Made by a program: the position numbers and the translations under genes. DNA of 64,000 nucleotides. Origin: Ruminococcus sp. Its GTDB lineage: Bacteria > Bacillota > Clostridia > Oscillospirales > Acutalibacteraceae. The notes beneath the pieces are model-generated. The model was not told the DNA's origin, did not search any database, and saw only the letters and a program-made list of their open reading frames with translations. Positions 61,490-64,000 of the stretch are shown here, one piece after another. Numbering within the stretch: position 1 is the stretch's first letter; each line of letters opens with the position of its first letter. Location: the NCBI GenBank assembly GCA_017458845.1, contig JAFSZY010000014.1:1-64000 (forward strand), in the 5' to 3' direction.

Positions 61490-62998
61490 ATGCTATATAA
61501 CAGCACCGAAAACAAAAAGGAAGTTGTAAGCGCTTCACAGGCGATAGCTCAGGGTATTTCAAAGGACGGCGGACTGTTTGTTCCGCAGGAGATTCCTGAG
61601 TATGATATTAATACAATTAAAGAATTGCTTGGGCTGGATTATAAAGGGATCGCTAAAAAGGTTTTTGCTGACTTTTTAACTGATTTCACAGCTGACGAGA
61701 TTGAAGACTGCGTTAAAAAAGCGTACACAAGCGCTAAGTTCGGTTCCGATAATCCCGCGCCGTTAGTATTCAAAAAATATAACGGCAACGACTTGAATAT
61801 CTTGGAACTCTGGCACGGTCCTACTTGCGCTTTTAAGGATATGGCTCTGCAAATCTTACCGCATTTGCTTACAAAGTCGCTTAAAAAGACCAACGACGGC
61901 AAGGACGCTGTAATTCTGGTCGCCACTTCAGGCGATACGGGTAAAGCCGCTCTCGAGGGCTTTAAGGATGTTGAACATACAAAGATTATTGTATTCTATC
62001 CCGCTCAGGGTGTAAGCCCGATGCAGAAGCATCAGATGAATACTCAGGAAGGTTCTAACGTTAAGGTTTGCGCCATAGAGGGTAACTTTGACGACGCTCA
62101 GACAGGCGTTAAGAAGATTTTTACTACACCAGAAATAGCCAAGGAGCTCGAAAAGAACAATATGATGTTCAGCTCCGCCAATTCAATCAACTGGGGCAGA
62201 CTTCTTCCTCAGATTGTTTATTACATTGCGGCTTACTGCGAAATGGTCAACAGCGGCAAGATTAATCTCGGCGATAAAATCAACGTTGTTGTTCCCACAG
62301 GTAATTTTGGAAATATTCTCGCTTCCTATTACGCTTATTGTATGGGGCTGCCTGTTAACAAGTTTATTTGCGCGTCAAACTCAAATAATGTCTTGACTGA
62401 CTTTATCAATACGGGCGTATATGACAAGAACCGTCAGTTCTATACAACAATTTCTCCGTCAATGGACATTCTTGTTTCCTCGAATCTGGAGAGACTGCTA
62501 TATAAGCTCTCTGGTGACAATGACGAGTTTACAAAAGATTGTATGACTAAGCTTAAAACAGTTGGTAAGTACGAAGTGGATTCCAAAGTTAAGGACGCTG
62601 TTTCAAATGCGTTCTACGGCGGTTTCTGTGATGACACTGCTACAAAAGATACTATCGCTAAAATGTTCAAGGAAGAGAACTATCTCTGTGATACACATAC
62701 TGCGGTTGCAGTAAACGTGTATGATAAATATGTTGAGGAGACAGGGGACAAAACTCCTACGGTTATAGCTTCTACGGCAAGTCCGTACAAGTTCTCTAAA
62801 TCAGTGCTTTCCGCTGTAAATGATGGCAAGGAGATTCCCGACAGTGAGTTTGATATGGTTGATATGCTCAACGATATTACAAAGGTAGATATACCCGCTC
62901 CACTGTCGTTGTTAAAGAACAAAAAGGTTAGATTCACTGATGCTATCAACATTGATGATATGCCGATATACGTTCTTGATAGTTTAGGTATTAAATAA
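61490..62998 (+). CDS. thrC: Threonine synthase
   Basis: The 502-residue PLP enzyme makes threonine from O-phosphohomoserine. The PLP Lys is in TCAFKDMALQ; VATSGDTGKAALEGF, YPAQGVSPMQKHQM and VPTGNFGNILASYYA are typical of the long bacterial/fungal form. ATG 61490 has GGGTG 7 bases before it. No T-box or riboswitch was noticed upstream. Confidence 0.96.
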   Translation: MLYNSTENKKEVVSASQAIAQGISKDGGLFVPQEIPEYDINTIKELLGLDYKGIAKKVFADFLTDFTADEIEDCVKKAYTSAKFGSDNPAPLVFKKYNGNDLNILELWHGPTCAFKDMALQILPHLLTKSLKKTNDGKDAVILVATSGDTGKAALEGFKDVEHTKIIVFYPAQGVSPMQKHQMNTQEGSNVKVCAIEGNFDDAQTGVKKIFTTPEIAKELEKNNMMFSSANSINWGRLLPQIVYYIAAYCEMVNSGKINLGDKINVVVPTGNFGNILASYYAYCMGLPVNKFICASNSNNVLTDFINTGVYDKNRQFYTTISPSMDILVSSNLERLLYKLSGDNDEFTKDCMTKLKTVGKYEVDSKVKDAVSNAFYGGFCDDTATKDTIAKMFKEENYLCDTHTAVAVNVYDKYVEETGDKTPTVIASTASPYKFSKSVLSAVNDGKEIPDSEFDMVDMLNDITKVDIPAPLSLLKNKKVRFTDAINIDDMPIYVLDSLGIK

Positions 62999-63688
62999 AT
63001 GTCGCTTTTTACAATAGCCGACCTTCATCTGTCGCTTGGCACAGATAAGCCTATGGATGTTTTCAGCGGCTGGGACAATTATGTCGAAAAGCTCAGTGAA
63101 AACTGGCGTAAGATAATAACTGACGACGACACGGTAGTAATCGCGGGAGATATTTCCTGGGCAATGAAACTCAGCGAGACAGAAAAGGATTTCGAGTTTA
63201 TCAACAACTTGCCCGGTAACAAAATCCTTTTAAAAGGCAACCACGATTATTGGTGGGATACTGTCAGCAAGATTAATCGTAATTTGAGTGAACACGGGTT
63301 TAACACTATCAAAGTCTTGTTTAATAATAGCTTTGTTGTCGATGAATACTCGATTTGCGGAACACGAGGCTGGACGCTTGACAGTGACACCGAGGAGGAT
63401 CAAAAGATTCTTTCACGTGAGTGCGGTCGCCTCAGGATGTCCCTTGAAAGCGCTAAAGGCAGCGGCAAAGAAATTGTTGTGTTTTTGCACTATCCGCCGA
63501 TTTTCGGCACTCAGTTTCAGGATGAAATTATTGATTTACTTCTTGAGTACGGTGTAAATAAATGCTACTACGGTCATATTCACGGGCAGAATCTGATTAA
63601 AGCCGCTTTTAACGGCGAATTTAAAGGTATAAATTTTAAGCTTATTTCATGCGACGCTTTGGGCTTTATGCCTGCGCTCGTACGATAA
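62999..63688 (+). CDS. Calcineurin-like metallophosphoesterase
   Basis: The 229-residue protein has the metal motifs IADLHLS, AGDISWAM, LKGNHDYWW, FLHYPP and YYGHIHGQN. The substrate is unknown. It starts on the base after the thrC stop and is cotranscribed with it. Confidence 0.88.
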   Translation: MSLFTIADLHLSLGTDKPMDVFSGWDNYVEKLSENWRKIITDDDTVVIAGDISWAMKLSETEKDFEFINNLPGNKILLKGNHDYWWDTVSKINRNLSEHGFNTIKVLFNNSFVVDEYSICGTRGWTLDSDTEEDQKILSRECGRLRMSLESAKGSGKEIVVFLHYPPIFGTQFQDEIIDLLLEYGVNKCYYGHIHGQNLIKAAFNGEFKGINFKLISCDALGFMPALVR

Positions 63689-63709
63689 GCAAAACTAGAT
63701 AAATATATA

Positions 63710-63738
63710 TTGCTATATTATTAACACAATGTTATAAT
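63710..63738 (+). promoter_or_regulatory. Promoter of tig
   Basis: TTGCTA (63710-63715) and TATAAT (63733-63738) with a 17-base spacer. Confidence 0.65.
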
Positions 63739-63770
63739 AATTGGCGTACAAAGTTTTATGGAGGATTAAA

Positions 63771-64000
63771 ATGAGTTTAACAAAATCAACAAAACTGGAA
63801 GAAGCTAACAAATACGAATTAGAAGTCGCTGTAGATAAGGAAACTTTTTCCGCCGCGACGACAAGAGTTTACAAAAAACAGGTAAAGAATATTAACATTC
63901 CCGGTTTCAGAAAGGGCAAAGCTCCCAAGCATATTATCGAGAGAATGTACGGCAAAAATGTTTTCTATGAGGACGCTATCGAGGATACATACCCCAAGGC
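63771..64000 (+). CDS. tig: Trigger factor (3' end outside window)
   Basis: The first 76 codons are visible. They hold the ribosome-binding domain with the signature [21 protein letters not shown], the loop that contacts L23. Start ATG has GGAGG about 7 bases upstream. The rest, including the PPIase domain, lies beyond the window. Confidence 0.94.
   Translation, partial: MSLTKSTKLEEANKYELEVAVDKETFSAATTRVYKKQVKNINIPGFRKGKAPKHIIERMYGKNVFYEDAIEDTYPK

Noticed and set aside
1-64000. CRISPR arrays, tRNA or rRNA genes, prophage, transposases, replication origin
   Set aside because: I looked for regular spaced repeats, clover-leaf genes, integrase or transposase proteins and DnaA-box clusters and saw none.

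Overview
The window looks like chromosomal DNA of a spore-forming, low-to-moderate-GC Gram-positive clostridium, most likely a gut Ruminococcaceae/Oscillospiraceae-type organism. This is inferred from gene content: Spo0A, the SpoIVB peptidase, YunB, SepF, DivIVA, YlbF, RsfS, TrmFO, a CD1247-type protein and clostridial-style leaders upstream of infC and rplS. There is no outer-membrane gene and no phage, CRISPR array, IS element, rRNA or tRNA that I can see. About 60 protein genes are present. The first (IMP cyclohydrolase) and last (trigger factor) are cut by the window edges.

Layout. 1-3,500: end of a purine operon (separate PurO-type IMP cyclohydrolase, AICAR transformylase, PurD). The transformylase carries an in-frame TAG 35 codons before its natural end. 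3,500-9,800: a short accessory stretch (BspA-like lipoprotein, a DUF6442/XRE regulator pair, CopA copper ATPase), then spo0A and spoIVB on the minus strand. 9,900-15,550: a CtpE-like P-type ATPase, a small membrane protein and cca on plus; tadA and a CPBP protease on minus. 15,600-20,000: a four-gene operon that reads as a CDP-polyol (probably CDP-ribitol) and poly(polyol phosphate) assembly line. 20,000-38,200: infC-rpmI-rplT, TrmH-type methylase, dprA-topA-trmFO-plsX-rnc-radical SAM-smc-ftsY, then rdgB-yhbY-yqeK-rsfS-leuS. 38,200-49,300: rpsU, aroQ-pepP-efp-CD1247-type gene, yunB, miaB-ylbF-mutS-mutL-miaA. 49,300-57,400: HlyD-like protein, yggS-sepF-ylmH-divIVA-ileS-lspA-rluD. 57,400-64,000: rplS with leader, lepB, rbgA-rnhB-yraN, M19 dipeptidase, thrC, a metallophosphoesterase and tig.

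Most genes are housekeeping genes packed with 1-23 base overlaps, so translational coupling is common. The interest lies in details: the nonsense codon in the purine gene; two genes with apparent non-AUG starts (AUC for infC, AUU for the radical SAM protein between rnc and smc); a Spo0A box over the -35 of a spo0A promoter; a terminator whose 3' arm supplies the ribosome binding site of yunB; a possible operator pair at the DUF6442/XRE promoter; the polyol-phosphate polymer operon; and several intergenic blocks of short palindromes, two of which share one hairpin. Familiar clusters also lack expected members (no acpP between plsX and rnc, no nadD between yhbY and yqeK, no spoIIIA operon after the CD1247-type gene). 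I see no clearly new multi-gene defence or mobile system here.
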